Shown here in pieces: positions 1-9,569 of a DNA stretch of 64,000 bases (its first letter is position 1; every line of letters begins with the position of its first letter). Origin of the DNA: Leptolyngbya boryana PCC 6306 (GTDB lineage: Bacteria; Cyanobacteriota; Cyanobacteriia; Leptolyngbyales; Leptolyngbyaceae); the NCBI RefSeq assembly GCF_000353285.1, contig NZ_KB731324.1:4730577-4794576 (forward strand), in the 5' to 3' direction. Under the pieces are notes generated by a model. It saw only the letters and a program-made list of their open reading frames with translations, was not told the origin of the DNA and ran no database searches. A program made the position numbers and the translations under genes.

Positions 1-1
1 G

Positions 2-496
2 CTGAACAATGTTTGTGTGATCAGCAGTTGGATCATTCTTAGCTCTCTACTCGGAGCAAGCTTCTTTTTTAGTATCTACTCCAGTGTTCTCACCTTATCG
101 GCGATGATTTTCATCTGGATTTTCTTCATGCAGCACATCTTTGAAGGCTCCTATGCGCATACAACAGAAGGCTGGAACTATATTACTGGAGCGATCGAAG
201 GCAGTAGCTACTTACAACTTCACCCCATTCTCAAATGGTTCACAGCCAATATTGGTTACCACAACATCCATCATCTTTCCGAGCGGATCCCAAACTATCA
301 TCTAGAAGCTTGCCACAATCAAAATATTCACCTGCTCTCCAAGGTCAAAACGCTAACCATCGGTAAGATGTTTACCTGTGCAAAGTTTATTCTCTGGGAT
401 CCCGATTCAAACTCTTTAGTTTCGATCGCATCTTTCCGCCAATCTCAGGCAATCCGCTTAGTCCAGACTGGCATCCCATCTCAACTCAAGTCTTAG
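2..496 (+). CDS. Fatty acid desaturase, C-terminal part (cut by window edge)
   Basis: The frame is open to the left edge, so the N-terminus and the first histidine boxes lie outside the window; the first in-frame GTG at base 17 is internal. The visible part has hydrophobic segments, then the third histidine box HNIHH (bases 260-274) followed by LSERIPNYHLEACH, which is characteristic of membrane acyl-lipid desaturases of the DesA/omega-6 type. Such enzymes insert double bonds into membrane-lipid acyl chains using a di-iron centre held by the His boxes. The exact regiospecificity cannot be told from the C-terminal third. The next gene is convergent. Confidence 0.85.
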   Translation: MNNVCVISSWIILSSLLGASFFFSIYSSVLTLSAMIFIWIFFMQHIFEGSYAHTTEGWNYITGAIEGSSYLQLHPILKWFTANIGYHNIHHLSERIPNYHLEACHNQNIHLLSKVKTLTIGKMFTCAKFILWDPDSNSLVSIASFRQSQAIRLVQTGIPSQLKS

Positions 497-519
497 TTCC
501 AAGTCTCACTCCTCACACT

Positions 520-1302
520 CTATCTTCTAATTCTGCCGACGGGATCAAGCCACTGTAAAACCACCTGCTCTAACTGTCGTAACTCTCGATATACCTCTTG
601 TCTCATCCACTGCCCGATCGCATCAATTGGCGTAAATGATCCCCCAACCTGCCACTTGACATCCGGTCCGAGCGGGGTCACATGCGTCCCTTTCAACCGC
701 CGTGTCGCAATCATGCCTGGAAAACTCTCTTCTAACAACTGCGCCAACCCCAACGATTGATCGATCGAATCATCCGCAAACTTAATCAACAAATTTCGTC
801 GAACTGCGTAGCGATCGCGAATCAGTGCATTCGTCTCGACAGGTGACGGAGTAAACTCGACGGCTACTCCTTGCGGCTTGAAAAACTGTGAAAACTGCTC
901 AACCAAGGGCACTGCATCCCGTGCCGCATAGTTATTAAACGAAATCAGCACATTCCCTGCTCGTTCTACCGCAAACAGACTGCCAATCAACAGATGCAAT
1001 TTGCACCCCATACTGTGCCCAATCCCATAAATGGGTAAATATCGCACTGAGACACGCGATCGCACATTTTCCATTGCCCGTTCAAAACTGACTAAAACTG
1101 ACTTGGCAATCTCCGTATGATCAAACGTATTCACAAACGGAGTTGCCACGACCAAGTATCCCTGCTCGCCTAAAAACTCTAACAATCGCCGATACGTTAA
1201 CTGCGGAGCCGTCGCCACAAACGCCCCACCTAAAAAATGAACGATCGCGATCGGACGATCCGGAATCAAAACCCAATTCCCCGAAATTTCCTGCCAATCC
1301 AT
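520..1302 (-). CDS. DUF1350 alpha/beta-hydrolase-like protein
   Basis: This 260-residue protein has the cyanobacterial/plastid DUF1350 pattern: an N-terminal VHFLGGAFVATAPQLTYRRLL segment (split here as VHFLGGAFVA and TAPQLTYRRLL) and a nucleophile-elbow-like GHSMGC about 95 residues in. The fold is expected to be alpha/beta hydrolase, but the substrate is unknown. I start at ATG 1302; a TTG two codons upstream (1308) is possible, and neither has a strong Shine-Dalgarno. It converges with the desaturase. Family assignment is fairly secure; function is not. Confidence 0.8.
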   Translation of the reverse strand: MDWQEISGNWVLIPDRPIAIVHFLGGAFVATAPQLTYRRLLEFLGEQGYLVVATPFVNTFDHTEIAKSVLVSFERAMENVRSRVSVRYLPIYGIGHSMGCKLHLLIGSLFAVERAGNVLISFNNYAARDAVPLVEQFSQFFKPQGVAVEFTPSPVETNALIRDRYAVRRNLLIKFADDSIDQSLGLAQLLEESFPGMIATRRLKGTHVTPLGPDVKWQVGGSFTPIDAIGQWMRQEVYRELRQLEQVVLQWLDPVGRIRR

Positions 1303-1492
1303 GAGCAATCTGCACGCGCGAAGGGTATCTATAAGTCAATTCTATTGGATTCGTAGAGAGGAGGGAGCGAGGAATAAAGGAGTCTTCCCACTTCCTCAGC
1401 GGCAATTGCGTCCATTTAGGTTCGGTTCTACGATCTACCCTAAGTCCGAAAAACCGATACTCTCTAAATAAGTCGCCGTCAACAGTCGTGAT

Positions 1493-2887
1493 ATGTCTGA
1501 GTGGATCTTCCCAACGTTAAGCGAACTTCTGTCTCGTGAAGTTCCAGAATCGTCTCACCCTCCCAGTGCAGCCCTGCGACAAATCAAAGCAGAGCGCGAA
1601 TGGTTTAGCGCGATCGCGGCTCTAGAATCCCTTCTCTCATCTACTGAAGGCGTACTCTTCTCCGCCCCTCTACCAATTCTCAGCCAGCCAGAAAGCTTTC
1701 CCAATATCACCACCTACTCCTTCACCCCGAACGCCCTATTTTCAGGTTTTTCCTTTCAGCTTCCCTCTGCAAACGGTGAAACTTCAGAGTGTGAAACCAA
1801 TACCCTCGGTCTTTTCCCCGGCGATGCACTTGCCGCCGAAGCCTTTTGCCTTGCCCTGACCTCAAAATTCAGTCTTCTCATGGTGCTCGGCGAAGACCGT
1901 GCCAAAAATCCTGCCTTTTTCTTCTCATTTGACCCCGAAGAGATCACTAAAGCTTGGCAAGTTCTGCGCCTGCGTGTTGTCTTGATGAATCCTGGACATT
2001 TGCAAAAGCTCGATCGTCTTTACGCAACCTTCCCCCCGATCGCACCTAACTACAAACTGATTACTCAATTCAGCCATGCGTTGCTCAGTCATCTGCCTGA
2101 CCCGATCGCTGAATCTGAGAAACGTACCATTCGCGATCCTAGACCCTTACAAACGCCGACTGCTGATGTCCTAAAAAGCGCGGATGTAGAACTGCTGCAA
2201 GCGATCGCGCATGAAGTCCGCACGCCTCTGACAACAATCCGGACGCTAACTCGCCTCCTGCTCAAACGCCGCGATCTGCCAGCGGATGCCGTCAAACGGC
2301 TTGAAATGATCGATCGCGAATGCAGTGAACAGATTGATCGCTTTGGCTTAATCTTTCGCGCCGTCGAGCTTGAAACCTCAGCTACAAAAGTCTCCTCGCT
2401 CGCCACAACTTCTCTCGAAGAAGTCTTAGAGCAGAGCATTCCACGCTGGCAAAAACAGGCAAACCAGCGCAACCTCACACTGGATGTCATCTTGCCGCAG
2501 CACATTCCATCGGTCATGAGCGATCCGACGATGCTCGATCAAGCATTATCGAGTCTGATTGAGCGATCGGCACGTAGTCTGCCCGCAGGCAGTTCAATTC
2601 AAGTCGAAGTTTCGCTCGCCGGACATCAACTCAAACTTCAACTTCAGGCGCAAAAAGATGATCTCCCCCATGACACGCACCAGATGCCACTGCTCAAATC
2701 TCTCGGTCAAGTGCTTGTCTTTCAACCTGAAACCGGAAGTCTCAGTCTCAATCTCAATGTAACTAAGAATATTTTTCAGGCATTAGGCGGAAAGCTGATC
2801 GTTCGAGAACGACCCGAACAAGGCGAAATTTACACGCTCTTTCTCCCGCTAGAACCGAGCAAAAATGCGTCTGGAATGATCGTTTAA
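1493..2887 (+). CDS. Histidine kinase-like protein with degenerate ATPase domain
   Basis: The N-terminal ~215 residues form a sensor region I cannot assign to a named domain. A HisKA dimerisation helix follows, with H-box AHEVRTPLTTIRTL and predicted phospho-His at residue 240. The C-terminal part looks like a HATPase_c fold (DQALSSLIERSARSLP; a final ALGGKLIVRERPEQGEIYTLFLPL-like strand pair), but the usual N-box asparagine and the DTGxG motif are not recognisable. It may therefore be a pseudokinase or phosphotransfer/dimerisation protein. It is transcribed alone from an AUG at 1493, and no adjacent cognate response regulator is present. Confidence 0.75.
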   Translation: MSEWIFPTLSELLSREVPESSHPPSAALRQIKAEREWFSAIAALESLLSSTEGVLFSAPLPILSQPESFPNITTYSFTPNALFSGFSFQLPSANGETSECETNTLGLFPGDALAAEAFCLALTSKFSLLMVLGEDRAKNPAFFFSFDPEEITKAWQVLRLRVVLMNPGHLQKLDRLYATFPPIAPNYKLITQFSHALLSHLPDPIAESEKRTIRDPRPLQTPTADVLKSADVELLQAIAHEVRTPLTTIRTLTRLLLKRRDLPADAVKRLEMIDRECSEQIDRFGLIFRAVELETSATKVSSLATTSLEEVLEQSIPRWQKQANQRNLTLDVILPQHIPSVMSDPTMLDQALSSLIERSARSLPAGSSIQVEVSLAGHQLKLQLQAQKDDLPHDTHQMPLLKSLGQVLVFQPETGSLSLNLNVTKNIFQALGGKLIVRERPEQGEIYTLFLPLEPSKNASGMIV

Positions 2888-2941
2888 CTCAACCCGTTTG
2901 CGTTTCAAAATTGGTAATCTCGTTCTGAACAGCAGCGTTGA

Positions 2942-4144
2942 GTGACTAAGCTAAGCGATATCTTACGCTTCTCAATGCTTATGCTGCAACATCTTGTCAA
3001 TTCAACGCTGCTTGGGTGTCTCATGCTGACGAGTTCTGGCGTTGCGATGCACTCCACAGTGGCATCAGCACCCATCATCGATTCATCATTCAATTCACCC
3101 GACCCGAAGACGATCGCCGAACAAGTTCGCCAAGATGCGATCGCGAAAGAGAAACTCGATCAAACTGCAAAAGCCAGGATTGAGCGAGTCGGACGAGAAA
3201 TCTGGATGTACAATCCTGTGCCCTATTGGAAGGTGACGATCGCAGATCAGCGTCAAACGCTCGCTTATCTCACAACTCAGGAAGGTAGGTTCAGAGTCTT
3301 AATGTCTCGAAATGGACAACCCACCCATCCCGTTGGAAAACCGGCTCAAGAAATTGCTCCTGCTGAGATGAGGACTACAGCCTTAAACAGCGCGATCGCG
3401 CAGTGGGACTATCCAGCAAAACACCTACCTCAAATTCTTTCAGAGAAAGTGACTTGGACAAGTGGTTGTGAAAATGTTTCGGCTCCCTTTGCCTGTGATC
3501 CAGTCTTACACCAAGGCTGGAAAATCACGATGCTACGACAAAACGCTCGATGGGTGTTTCGGGGCGAAACTGCACAAGATCTGCAACTCATCGAACGCAC
3601 GTCAGGAGTTGAACAACGCTTACCCGCTAACGTGCGGGATGAGATCAAGCGCATTGCAGGCAATCACTTTCAACTTTCACCCTCTGTCGTGTTGATTACA
3701 AACATTGATCTCCAAACTTTTTCAGATAGCTGCCTCGGTCTAGGAGATTTAGCAGAAACCTGTGTGCGTCAAGATCTCAAAGGATATCGCGTGACCGTCA
3801 CAGGTCAAAAAAATCAACAGCAAATTTATCGCATTAGCAATAATGCAAAATTTCGCAGGACTGAAGCGATCGCAGGTTTGCCTACTCGCACCGATGAATT
3901 ACCCACAGCGATCGCTCACAAAGTGTTCAGCACTGCTCAGAAAGACTTGCAGCGACCTATTGCAAGCCTCAAAATCACGCAAGTTGCTCCTACTTTCAAC
4001 TGTTTCCGCTCTCCGACCGATCCCCCAAACACACCCTGCCTGCCCACAAAATCGATGAATGGCTGGAAAGTCACTGTGACAAACAACCAGAAATCACTCA
4101 CCTACACGCTTAGTCTCAACGGCAGCATTCTCGGCAAGCACTAA
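2942..4144 (+). CDS. Secreted hypothetical protein with repeated PepSY-like segments
   Basis: The frame opens with GTG at 2942; ATG 2975 (MLMLQHLVNSTLLGCLML) is an equally plausible start and directly begins a signal-peptide-like hydrophobic stretch. The mature part seems to hold about three related units. Each ends in a W/Y-[KR]-V-T-[IV] strand followed by a Tyr-x-[IL]-S/T strand (WKVTIADQRQTLAYL, YRVTVTGQKNQQQIYRI, WKVTVTNNQKSLTYTL). Two units carry Cys-containing inserts (DSCLGLGDLAETC; NCFRSPTDPPNTPC). I do not know its function; an exported, disulphide-containing protein is the inference. Confidence 0.65.
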   Translation: MTKLSDILRFSMLMLQHLVNSTLLGCLMLTSSGVAMHSTVASAPIIDSSFNSPDPKTIAEQVRQDAIAKEKLDQTAKARIERVGREIWMYNPVPYWKVTIADQRQTLAYLTTQEGRFRVLMSRNGQPTHPVGKPAQEIAPAEMRTTALNSAIAQWDYPAKHLPQILSEKVTWTSGCENVSAPFACDPVLHQGWKITMLRQNARWVFRGETAQDLQLIERTSGVEQRLPANVRDEIKRIAGNHFQLSPSVVLITNIDLQTFSDSCLGLGDLAETCVRQDLKGYRVTVTGQKNQQQIYRISNNAKFRRTEAIAGLPTRTDELPTAIAHKVFSTAQKDLQRPIASLKITQVAPTFNCFRSPTDPPNTPCLPTKSMNGWKVTVTNNQKSLTYTLSLNGSILGKH

Positions 4145-4184
4145 ATCTTTCTCGCTCGCTTAATCCATTTTTAATGAGAAGTAT

Positions 4185-4245
4185 TTGCAAATAATATGCA
4201 ATTCGGGTATGTTTGATTTCAGGAGCTATTGCATATTATTAGCAA
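4185..4245. promoter_or_regulatory. Paired dyad / long inverted repeat upstream of the [2Fe-2S] protein gene
   Basis: Two 17-bp boxes, 4185-4201 (TTGCAAATAATATGCAA) and 4229-4245 (TTGCATATTATTAGCAA), are inverted copies of each other with one mismatch. Each box is also itself an inverted repeat (TTGCA-N7-TGCAA in the first; TTGC/GCAA in the second). The centres are 44 bp apart. An AGGAG lies at 4221-4225, inside the loop if the RNA folds. This reads either as two operator sites for a dimeric repressor or as an mRNA hairpin. The regulator is unknown. Confidence 0.5.
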
Positions 4246-4273
4246 TAACCTAGGACGCATTCTCCGTAAAACC

Positions 4274-4900
4274 ATGACTCAAGACCAGCGATCGACAGAA
4301 TTTTGCTTTTCGGGTAAGTTTCTCGGCTACGTCTTCAAAGATGGCTACAAAATCAAGCGCCTCAACCTTGCCACTGAAAATGGTGAATATTCCATCAAAA
4401 TGACTAAACTTGCCCGAGCAACCCTCGGTCAAACGCTCTTACCCGGTGATCAAATTCAAGTCGGCGGCTGGCAAAAATACGATCGCTCCGAAAACGCCTT
4501 CAAGTTCAAAGCCTATTGGATCAAACCTGTAAACTCGGTCGCTCAACTCGAACTTCCGGCTCCTCAAGCCTCAAGCCCCAAACCCAAAAAACAATCGATT
4601 CTCGTCTGCCAGAAATCAAGCTGTATGAAACGAGGCGGCAAAGCGATCTGCGGCGCGATCGAGCAAGCTTTAAGCGATCGAGGTCTCGAAGATCAAGTCA
4701 CCCTCAAAGGGACGGGCTGCATGAAAGCCTGCGGCAAAGTCCCCGTCGTACTCGACAAAACTCGCTACACCAAACTCAATCCCAAAGATGTGGCGACGCT
4801 CATCGATGAACATTTCGCCCCGGCAATTGAACCCACACAGCCTGAAATTAACCCGATCGCTCCTCAACGAGAGATTGAAGTCCTGCCAATTTCAGCCTAA
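4274..4900 (+). CDS. Thioredoxin-like (2Fe-2S) ferredoxin domain protein
   Basis: The C-terminal half (about residues 108-190) is a thioredoxin-like [2Fe-2S] ferredoxin domain. Cluster cysteines are predicted at residues 112 and 117 (CQKSSC) and 149 and 153 (CMKAC), as in the (2Fe-2S) ferredoxins related to HoxE/NuoE-type subunits. The N-terminal ~90 residues form a small beta-rich domain (FCFSGKFLGYVFKDGYKI start) that often precedes this ferredoxin in cyanobacterial proteins. I chose ATG 4274; an in-frame TTG at 4229 with AGGAG three bases upstream would add 15 residues and overlap the dyad. An electron-transfer role is inferred. Confidence 0.8.
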   Translation: MTQDQRSTEFCFSGKFLGYVFKDGYKIKRLNLATENGEYSIKMTKLARATLGQTLLPGDQIQVGGWQKYDRSENAFKFKAYWIKPVNSVAQLELPAPQASSPKPKKQSILVCQKSSCMKRGGKAICGAIEQALSDRGLEDQVTLKGTGCMKACGKVPVVLDKTRYTKLNPKDVATLIDEHFAPAIEPTQPEINPIAPQREIEVLPISA

Positions 4901-4919
4901 AAATACTCGTTTTATCTTT

Positions 4920-4960
4920 AACCGGATTCGCTGCCTCACATTTAGCGAATCCGGTTTTTT
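4920..4960 (+). terminator. Rho-independent terminator
   Basis: A perfect 13-bp stem (4920-4932 AACCGGATTCGCT with 4944-4956) encloses an 11-base loop and is followed by a T-run. It sits 20 bases after the [2Fe-2S] protein stop and just before the convergent transpeptidase stop. Confidence 0.9.
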
Positions 4961-4967
4961 ACAGATC

Positions 4968-5477
4968 TCAAGGCTCGACAATCACCGGAGTCCCGATCGA
5001 CACTTTCTCAAACAGCGCAACCACATCTTTATTCTTCATCCGAATACATCCATGCGACACTGCCTGTCCAATCAACTCAGGCTGATTCGTTCCATGAAAT
5101 CCTAGCTGCGTCTTGCCATCCGTCCAAAACCCAATCCATCTCACACCTAATGGATTGTCCGCACCCGGCCGAATCACATTTCCCGTCTTAAAGTTCTTAA
5201 AAACCGGATTCACTTCCTTAGAAAACACCTGATACTGTCCGGGCGGAGTCTCCCATCCTTTTTTGCCAACCGCGATCGCAAAACTCGCAGTAATCACATT
5301 TCCCTCATAGACATAAACCCGGCGCGCTTTCGTCCGCACGACCACTCGCATCAAACTCGGCTGCGGCTCAGACAGCACAATCTCTGCCGTCTCTCTCCAA
5401 TCCGCCCGTACTGGAGTCATATCGGCAATTGCGCCACCGATTGTTAGGGAACTGACTAACACCAAAATCCATTTCAT
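4968..5477 (-). CDS. L,D-transpeptidase (YkuD family)
   Basis: This 169-residue protein begins with a signal peptide (MKWILVLVSSLTIGGAIAD). The rest is a YkuD domain ending in the catalytic SHGCIRMKN motif, with the nucleophile Cys in HGC and a supporting HGTNQ upstream. These enzymes make or attach 3-3 peptidoglycan cross-links in the periplasm. The protein is about the minimal size for the family, with no LysM or PG-binding extension. It converges with the [2Fe-2S] protein gene and diverges from dnaK3. Confidence 0.9.
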   Translation of the reverse strand: MKWILVLVSSLTIGGAIADMTPVRADWRETAEIVLSEPQPSLMRVVVRTKARRVYVYEGNVITASFAIAVGKKGWETPPGQYQVFSKEVNPVFKNFKTGNVIRPGADNPLGVRWIGFWTDGKTQLGFHGTNQPELIGQAVSHGCIRMKNKDVVALFEKVSIGTPVIVEP

Positions 5478-5643
5478 ATCACACTACTTTCACGCTTCTT
5501 AAGATAATTCCTGCAAACTTCACTAAAATAATCAAGCTGCGATCGCACTGCATCTCATCATCAGCCGGAAACCCCGATGGATGAGTAGCAAGATAGAATA
5601 AATCCAGCAAACCTTCTTTTGCAGTGAAAGGTTAGAGAAACGA

Positions 5644-8142
5644 ATGGGTAGAGTCGTTGGAATTGACCTCGGTACAACTAATTCAGTCGTGGCAGTCATG
5701 GAAGGCGGAAAACCCGTCGTCATTGCCAACGCCGAAGGAATGCGAACCACCCCCTCCGTTGTGGGTGTCAGCAAAGAAGGGGAACGCCTCGTCGGTCAAC
5801 TTGCCCGTCGCCAAGCCGTTCTCGACCCCCAAAACACCTTTTTTGGGGTCAAACGCTTTATGGGACGAAGATATGCCGAACTCAACCCCGAATCCAAACG
5901 AGTTCCCTACACCATTCGCAAAGACGAATCGGGCAACATTAAGCTGAAATGTCCCAGACTGGAGCGCGATTTCGCCCCTGAAGAAATCTCTGCCCAAATC
6001 CTCAAAAAACTTGCCGACGAAGCAGGGCGCTACCTGGGCGAAAAAGTCACCGGCGCAGTCATCACCGTTCCCGCCTATTTCAACGACTCCCAACGTCAAG
6101 CGACCCGCGATGCCGGAAGAATTGCAGGCTTAGAAGTCAAACGAATTCTCAACGAACCGACCGCTGCTTCTCTCGCTTACGGTCTCGATCGCGTTCAAAG
6201 TGAAACGATTCTCGTCTTTGATCTCGGCGGCGGAACGTTTGACGTATCGATTCTCGATGTGGGCGATGGTGTATTTGAAGTCAAATCGACCAGTGGCGAC
6301 ACCGAACTCGGCGGCGGCGAATTCGACAAAAAGATCGTCGATTGGCTCGCCGAACAATTTTTAGAACAAGAAGGCATCGATCTCCGTAAAGAACGTCAAT
6401 CCTTGCAGCGTCTGACTGAAGCAGCCGAAAAAGCAAAAATCGAGCTTTCGGGTGTAGGCGTCACAGAAATCAACCTCCCCTTCATTGCAGCCGATCAAAA
6501 CGGACCCAAACACTTAGAAACTCGCTTAACGCGATCGCAATTTGAAAGCCTCTGCGGCGATCTGCTCTCTCGTCTGAGAGAACCGCTCCGCAATGCCTTC
6601 CGCGACGCAGGACTGTCTCCTCGCGACATTGATGAAGTCGTGCTGGTCGGTGGCGCAACGCGAATGCCGATGGTTCAAGAAGTTGTACGATCGCTGATTA
6701 ACCTCGAACCGAATCAAAACGTCAACCCCGATGAAGTCGTTGCAGTTGGCGCAGCAATTCAAGCTGGAATTCTCGCAGGCGAACTCAAAGATATCCTGCT
6801 CTTAGATGTCACTCCGCTCTCGGTTGGTTTAGAAACGATCGGCGGAATTATGAAAAAACTCATTCCCCGTGGCACAACAATTCCGACTCGTCGATCGGAT
6901 ACGTTTTCAACCTCTGAGGACAATCAAACGGTCGTTGAAGTTCACGTGCTTCAAGGTGAACGCGACATGGCATCCGGCAATAAATCGCTGGGTCGCTTTA
7001 AACTCATGGGCATTCCCCCCGCACCTCGTGGGATACCGCAAATTCAAGTTGCTTTCGATATCGATGCCAACGGAATTCTTCAAGTGACTGCGATGGATCG
7101 CACCACTGGACGCGAACAAAGCATCACGATTCAAGGCGCTTCCACTTTAAGCGATGAAGAGATCAAGCAAATGATCCGCAACGCTGAAGAATTTGCCCAA
7201 GTTGATGAACTTCGCAAACAAAAAGTGGAAAAGCGCAACCGCGCCGAGGCGATGACTTTCCAAGCCGAGCGGCAACTGCGAGAAGCCACACTCGATTTCG
7301 GCTATCAATTTGTCACGCCATATCGCAACCGGATCGAACCCCTAGTGCAACGTCTACGGCAAGCTCTCGCCAATAATGACGATCGCGGAGTCGATATTGC
7401 AGAAGCCGATCTCAAAGATGCCATCTACGATCTCAACCGCGAAATTTACCAGCAAAACAAAATCGAAGAAGGCGAAGGCGGCATTCTGCAATCGATCAAA
7501 GACTTCTTCCTCGAAGACGATGACGACTATTACTACGACAATCGCCGCGACTACTACGATTCTTCTCGTCGAGATGACTATTGGAGCGGTGGACGCAGCG
7601 GCTATGCCCTAAATCCGTCGCGCGAACCTGAAATCTATCCCCGCCGAGACGATTATCGCGATCCGTACAGCGCAAATCCACCGCGCAACAATGCCGATTT
7701 CACCACTCCACCCCGTCGTAATCCTGACGCATATGGCAGTGGTTCTGATTACAATCCGCCACGCCGTAAACCAGATCCTTACAGCGGGTCTGACGATTAC
7801 AACCCACCGCGTCGTAAACCAGATCCTTATGGCGGCTCCGACGATTACAATCCACCGCGCCGCAATCCAGATCCTTATAGCGATCGCACATCCACCCCGC
7901 CGCCGCGTCGTAACCCAGATCCTTACGGTAGCCCAAGCTCTGGCGATTCTGAGTATTACGATTATGGAACTCCGCCCCGACGCGAGAATTACGACAAACC
8001 AACGAATCCGCCGCGTCGTGATGATTACGAAGACGATTATTACAACGATCGTCAATCTCGTCGTGACGATACCCCGCGCAAACGTCCCAACCGCCCTGAT
8101 TATCGCCAAGATAACTGGGACGATGAAGACGACTGGCTGTAA
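5644..8142 (+). CDS. dnaK3: Hsp70 chaperone DnaK (DnaK3 type) with long repetitive tail
   Basis: Residues 1-~385 form the nucleotide-binding domain (GIDLGTTNS, phosphate-2 motif [22 protein letters not shown]). The substrate-binding domain follows ([14 protein letters not shown] onward), with a helical lid to ~610. After an amphipathic [10 protein letters not shown] and an Asp/Tyr-rich stretch comes ~200 residues of low complexity with tandem units of the type PPRRxPDPYxxSDDYN (bases ~7690-7935), ending in acidic DDEDDWL. The first 600 residues and the downstream dnaJ fit cyanobacterial DnaK3, which is membrane-associated in known species. The role of the tail is unknown; membrane or polysome anchoring is a guess. 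The total of 832 residues is longer than a typical DnaK (~640). Confidence 0.9.
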   Translation: MGRVVGIDLGTTNSVVAVMEGGKPVVIANAEGMRTTPSVVGVSKEGERLVGQLARRQAVLDPQNTFFGVKRFMGRRYAELNPESKRVPYTIRKDESGNIKLKCPRLERDFAPEEISAQILKKLADEAGRYLGEKVTGAVITVPAYFNDSQRQATRDAGRIAGLEVKRILNEPTAASLAYGLDRVQSETILVFDLGGGTFDVSILDVGDGVFEVKSTSGDTELGGGEFDKKIVDWLAEQFLEQEGIDLRKERQSLQRLTEAAEKAKIELSGVGVTEINLPFIAADQNGPKHLETRLTRSQFESLCGDLLSRLREPLRNAFRDAGLSPRDIDEVVLVGGATRMPMVQEVVRSLINLEPNQNVNPDEVVAVGAAIQAGILAGELKDILLLDVTPLSVGLETIGGIMKKLIPRGTTIPTRRSDTFSTSEDNQTVVEVHVLQGERDMASGNKSLGRFKLMGIPPAPRGIPQIQVAFDIDANGILQVTAMDRTTGREQSITIQGASTLSDEEIKQMIRNAEEFAQVDELRKQKVEKRNRAEAMTFQAERQLREATLDFGYQFVTPYRNRIEPLVQRLRQALANNDDRGVDIAEADLKDAIYDLNREIYQQNKIEEGEGGILQSIKDFFLEDDDDYYYDNRRDYYDSSRRDDYWSGGRSGYALNPSREPEIYPRRDDYRDPYSANPPRNNADFTTPPRRNPDAYGSGSDYNPPRRKPDPYSGSDDYNPPRRKPDPYGGSDDYNPPRRNPDPYSDRTSTPPPRRNPDPYGSPSSGDSEYYDYGTPPRRENYDKPTNPPRRDDYEDDYYNDRQSRRDDTPRKRPNRPDYRQDNWDDEDDWL
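7690..7935 (+). repeat. Tandem degenerate repeats in the dnaK3 tail
   Basis: Five or so in-frame units of 48-63 bases encode PPRR[KN]PDPY followed by SDDYN-like spacers. They are Arg/Pro- and Asp/Tyr-rich. Unit boundaries are conserved at nucleotide level (CCAGATCCTTA recurs), which suggests expansion by slippage or unequal recombination. Confidence 0.75.
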
Positions 8143-8232
8143 GAGAAAACTAGAGGAGAGCCAGACTGCTCTGATTTCTCAAAACAGTGTTACACTCTAC
8201 TCCCTAAGCCGCTTTCCTAGCCGTTCTTTTCT

Positions 8233-9210
8233 ATGCAAAGTTTCCGCAATTATTACGAGATTTTGGGCGTTAACAATAGCGCACCTGCTGAAGACATCAA
8301 ACGTGCTTACCGTCGCTTAGCACGCCAGTATCACCCTGATCTCAATCCCGGAAACAAGACAGCAGAAGAGAAATTTAAAGCCCTCAGCGAAGCGTATGGT
8401 GTGCTTTCTGATCCTCAAAAGCGCGCCAAGTACGACGAGTTTGGCGGCTTCTGGAAACAGCGGGGGTTCCAAAACGGGCAAAAAGGACGGAGCAATGAAT
8501 CGAGCTACAGCAAATGGAAAGATTTCCATGAATTCTTTGATGAAGTCTTGAGCCAGCGCACGCCAAACCCTGAACCGATGTTTGAGGAGATTCCCATTCA
8601 GCGACCTCCTCGTACGGCTTCTCCACCTCCCCGAAGAGAACCCGACCCATTCCGCCCGGGTACGGTGAAAGAAAGCTATACCGTTAAAAAACCAACTCCA
8701 CGAGATGCAGAGGCGCGTTTGACAGTTCCGCTCGAAAAAGCCTATGCCGGAGGACGAGAGCGAATTCGACTCGAAGATGGTCGATCGTTAGAAGTCAACA
8801 TGCCCAAACATATGGTGACCGGTCAAAAAATCCGCCTGCGTGACCAAGGCGTGAATGGCGGCGATCTGTATCTCAAAATCGAAGTGCTTCCCCATCCATT
8901 TTTCAAAATCGATGGCTCAGATATTAGTTGCCTTCTTCCCATTACGCCCAGTGAGGCGGTGTTAGGCGCACCTGTGGAAGTTCCAACCTTAGACGGCCTA
9001 GTGAAAATGAATATTCCTCCAGGAGTCCGCTCCGGTCAAAAACTTCGTTTAGCCAATAAAGGATATCCAGATTTGAACGGCGATCGCGGTGATCAGATCG
9101 TTGAACTCACGATCGTCATTCCCAAAGAACTCAGCGATCAAGAACGCGAACTCTACGAAAAGCTCCGTCAAATCGAGCAATTCAATCCTCGAAAAAATCT
9201 TCCTGTATAA
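8233..9210 (+). CDS. dnaJ: DnaJ-type co-chaperone (J domain plus substrate-binding domains, no zinc finger)
   Basis: Residues 1-70 are a J domain with the HPD motif ([10 protein letters not shown]). A G/F-poor linker runs to ~150, and two beta-sandwich substrate-binding domains with no CxxCxGxG zinc repeats complete it (325 residues), i.e. a type II/CbpA-like DnaJ. It starts 90 bases after dnaK3, and this linkage matches the dnaK3-dnaJ pair known in cyanobacteria. It probably stimulates the DnaK3 ATPase. A strong hairpin closes the transcript just downstream. Confidence 0.9.
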   Translation: MQSFRNYYEILGVNNSAPAEDIKRAYRRLARQYHPDLNPGNKTAEEKFKALSEAYGVLSDPQKRAKYDEFGGFWKQRGFQNGQKGRSNESSYSKWKDFHEFFDEVLSQRTPNPEPMFEEIPIQRPPRTASPPPRREPDPFRPGTVKESYTVKKPTPRDAEARLTVPLEKAYAGGRERIRLEDGRSLEVNMPKHMVTGQKIRLRDQGVNGGDLYLKIEVLPHPFFKIDGSDISCLLPITPSEAVLGAPVEVPTLDGLVKMNIPPGVRSGQKLRLANKGYPDLNGDRGDQIVELTIVIPKELSDQERELYEKLRQIEQFNPRKNLPV

Positions 9211-9214
9211 CTCA

Positions 9215-9248
9215 AGAACTCCGAGTTTTTTGAAAAACTCGGAGTTCT
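9215..9248 (+). terminator. Hairpin terminator after dnaJ
   Basis: A perfect long stem pairs 9215-9230 with 9233-9248, with A/T-rich inner pairs and a very small loop. It begins four bases after the dnaJ stop. It lacks a downstream T-run, so it could also protect the 3' end; it lies between convergent genes. Confidence 0.75.
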
Positions 9249-9268
9249 CACCTTACAACAATCTTGTT

Positions 9269-9484
9269 CTACTCTTCTGGAATAACCCATTGCGGCGGCG
9301 CAGACATCCGCTCCATCGCTTTTTTCCGTACTGCCTCTTCCGCAATTTCCAACATCTTATCCAACGGAGTATCACTAATAAACTGACTCGCTTGCTGTGT
9401 ATACTCGCGATTCGGACATTTATCTCCTAAAACGCAGCCGTTTTGGCACATCTCGGCACAATTAATTTCTGTACTTTCCGTCAT
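9269..9484 (-). CDS. Small Cys-rich conserved cyanobacterial protein
   Basis: This 71-residue protein has an N-terminal cysteine cluster (CAEMCQNGCVLGDKCPN, four Cys within 17 residues) and a helical C-terminal half ending PPQWVIPEE. The spacing suggests a small metal- or cluster-binding site. I recognise the type as a conserved cyanobacterial hypothetical but know no function. The ATG at 9484 is the only good start. Confidence 0.65.
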   Translation of the reverse strand: MTESTEINCAEMCQNGCVLGDKCPNREYTQQASQFISDTPLDKMLEIAEEAVRKKAMERMSAPPQWVIPEE

Positions 9485-9569
9485 AGTCTCTCCAGAGTCT
9501 TGTTATATGAGTTCTCCTAGGACACATCTAGCCCTTTGTTATTCTAACGAGCATCTGCAACCTCTTCCT

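Noticed and set aside
2089-2517. Minus-strand open frame opposite the histidine kinase
   Set aside because: Ser/Arg-rich shadow of a well-supported coding frame.
7609-8109. Minus-strand open frame of 166 residues inside dnaK3
   Set aside because: It is the antisense shadow of the repetitive DnaK tail; Ile/Val/Arg low complexity, no RBS.
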